A DNA stretch of 63,079 nucleotides from Pseudomonas sp. (GTDB lineage Bacteria > Pseudomonadota > Gammaproteobacteria > Pseudomonadales > Pseudomonadaceae), in contig NZ_JAUXMX010000055.1 of NCBI RefSeq assembly GCF_030683065.1, positions 1 through 63,079 of the forward strand, given 5' to 3'. Position 1 is the stretch's first letter. Every line of letters begins with the position of its first letter. Below the pieces are notes generated by a model. That model did no database searches. It worked only from the letters and a program-made list of their open reading frames with translations, and was not told where the DNA came from. A program made the translations under genes and the position numbers. Below, piece by piece: positions 62,979 to 63,079 of this stretch.

Positions 62979-63045
62979 GTAGCCCGGATGAAATCCGGGG
63001 GAAGTCTGGCGCTTGATAATCGCTCCCGGATTGCATCCGGGCTAC
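62979..63045. repeat. REP-like inverted pair at window edge
   Basis: GTAGCCCGGATGAAATCCGG (from 62979) and inverted CCCGGATTGCATCCGGGC plus TAC (63025-63045), about 25 bp apart: the clearest paired unit of the family. Confidence 0.7.
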
Positions 63046-63079
63046 GGGTGGGTGCATGGCTACGGCAGGCGCCCAGAGA

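Overview
The window looks like chromosome from a Pseudomonas-type gammaproteobacterium. GC is high, and most proteins match Pseudomonas families with the neighbours expected from P. aeruginosa. Synteny and locus numbers below are recalled, not searched. I see no rRNA, tRNA, CRISPR array, prophage or intact insertion sequence. Almost everything is housekeeping or envelope function, with dispersed short palindromic repeats between genes.

Layout. 0.4-5.4 kb: an alpha/beta hydrolase, DNA polymerase II (polB), a GNAT acetyltransferase, bacterioferritin and its ferredoxin Bfd. 5.6-10.3 kb: rnt-pyrC diverging from motY-argG-gloA. 10.4-17.6 kb: a small PA3496-type gene, then nth and the complete Rsx/Rnf electron-transfer complex (rsxABCDGE), transcribed right to left. 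17.8-24 kb: metG, apbC/mrp (Fe-S carrier ATPase), a cold-shock protein, dcd and nadE. 24.2-35.4 kb: a QuiP-like acylase, small SEC-C/YchJ/LEA-type genes, two tandem OmpA-type lipoproteins, a collagen-like exported protein and dinG.

35.5-51.5 kb holds the main theme: two complete, divergent Mrp-type cation/proton antiporter operons (A/B fusion, C, D, E, F, G). One is on the minus strand (35.5-41.2 kb) and one on the plus strand (45.7-51.5 kb). They flank a serine hydrolase, an OmpA lipoprotein, pdxH and a SlyB-like lipoprotein. The plus-strand operon sits where the single P. aeruginosa sha/mrp operon lies relative to pdxH. The minus-strand copy looks like an additional, unrelated-lineage copy between dinG and the esterase. 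Two Mrp systems would suit a salt- or alkali-exposed life, which is inference. 51.8-63 kb: two EamA exporters, a PLP enzyme, a truncated GNAT pseudogene, an FAD protein, a YebC-family regulator, tandem UspA proteins, PpiC, a CAP-domain protein and small envelope genes.

The most unusual signals are non-coding. (1) A roughly 265-base region directly upstream of the plus-strand mrp operon contains six consecutive stem-loops and may be a structured mRNA leader. (2) A 16-bp hairpin completely buries the Shine-Dalgarno of the second tandem OmpA lipoprotein gene. (3) A 140-bp terminal-inverted-repeat element sits inside the plus-strand mrp operon, between mrpF and mrpG.
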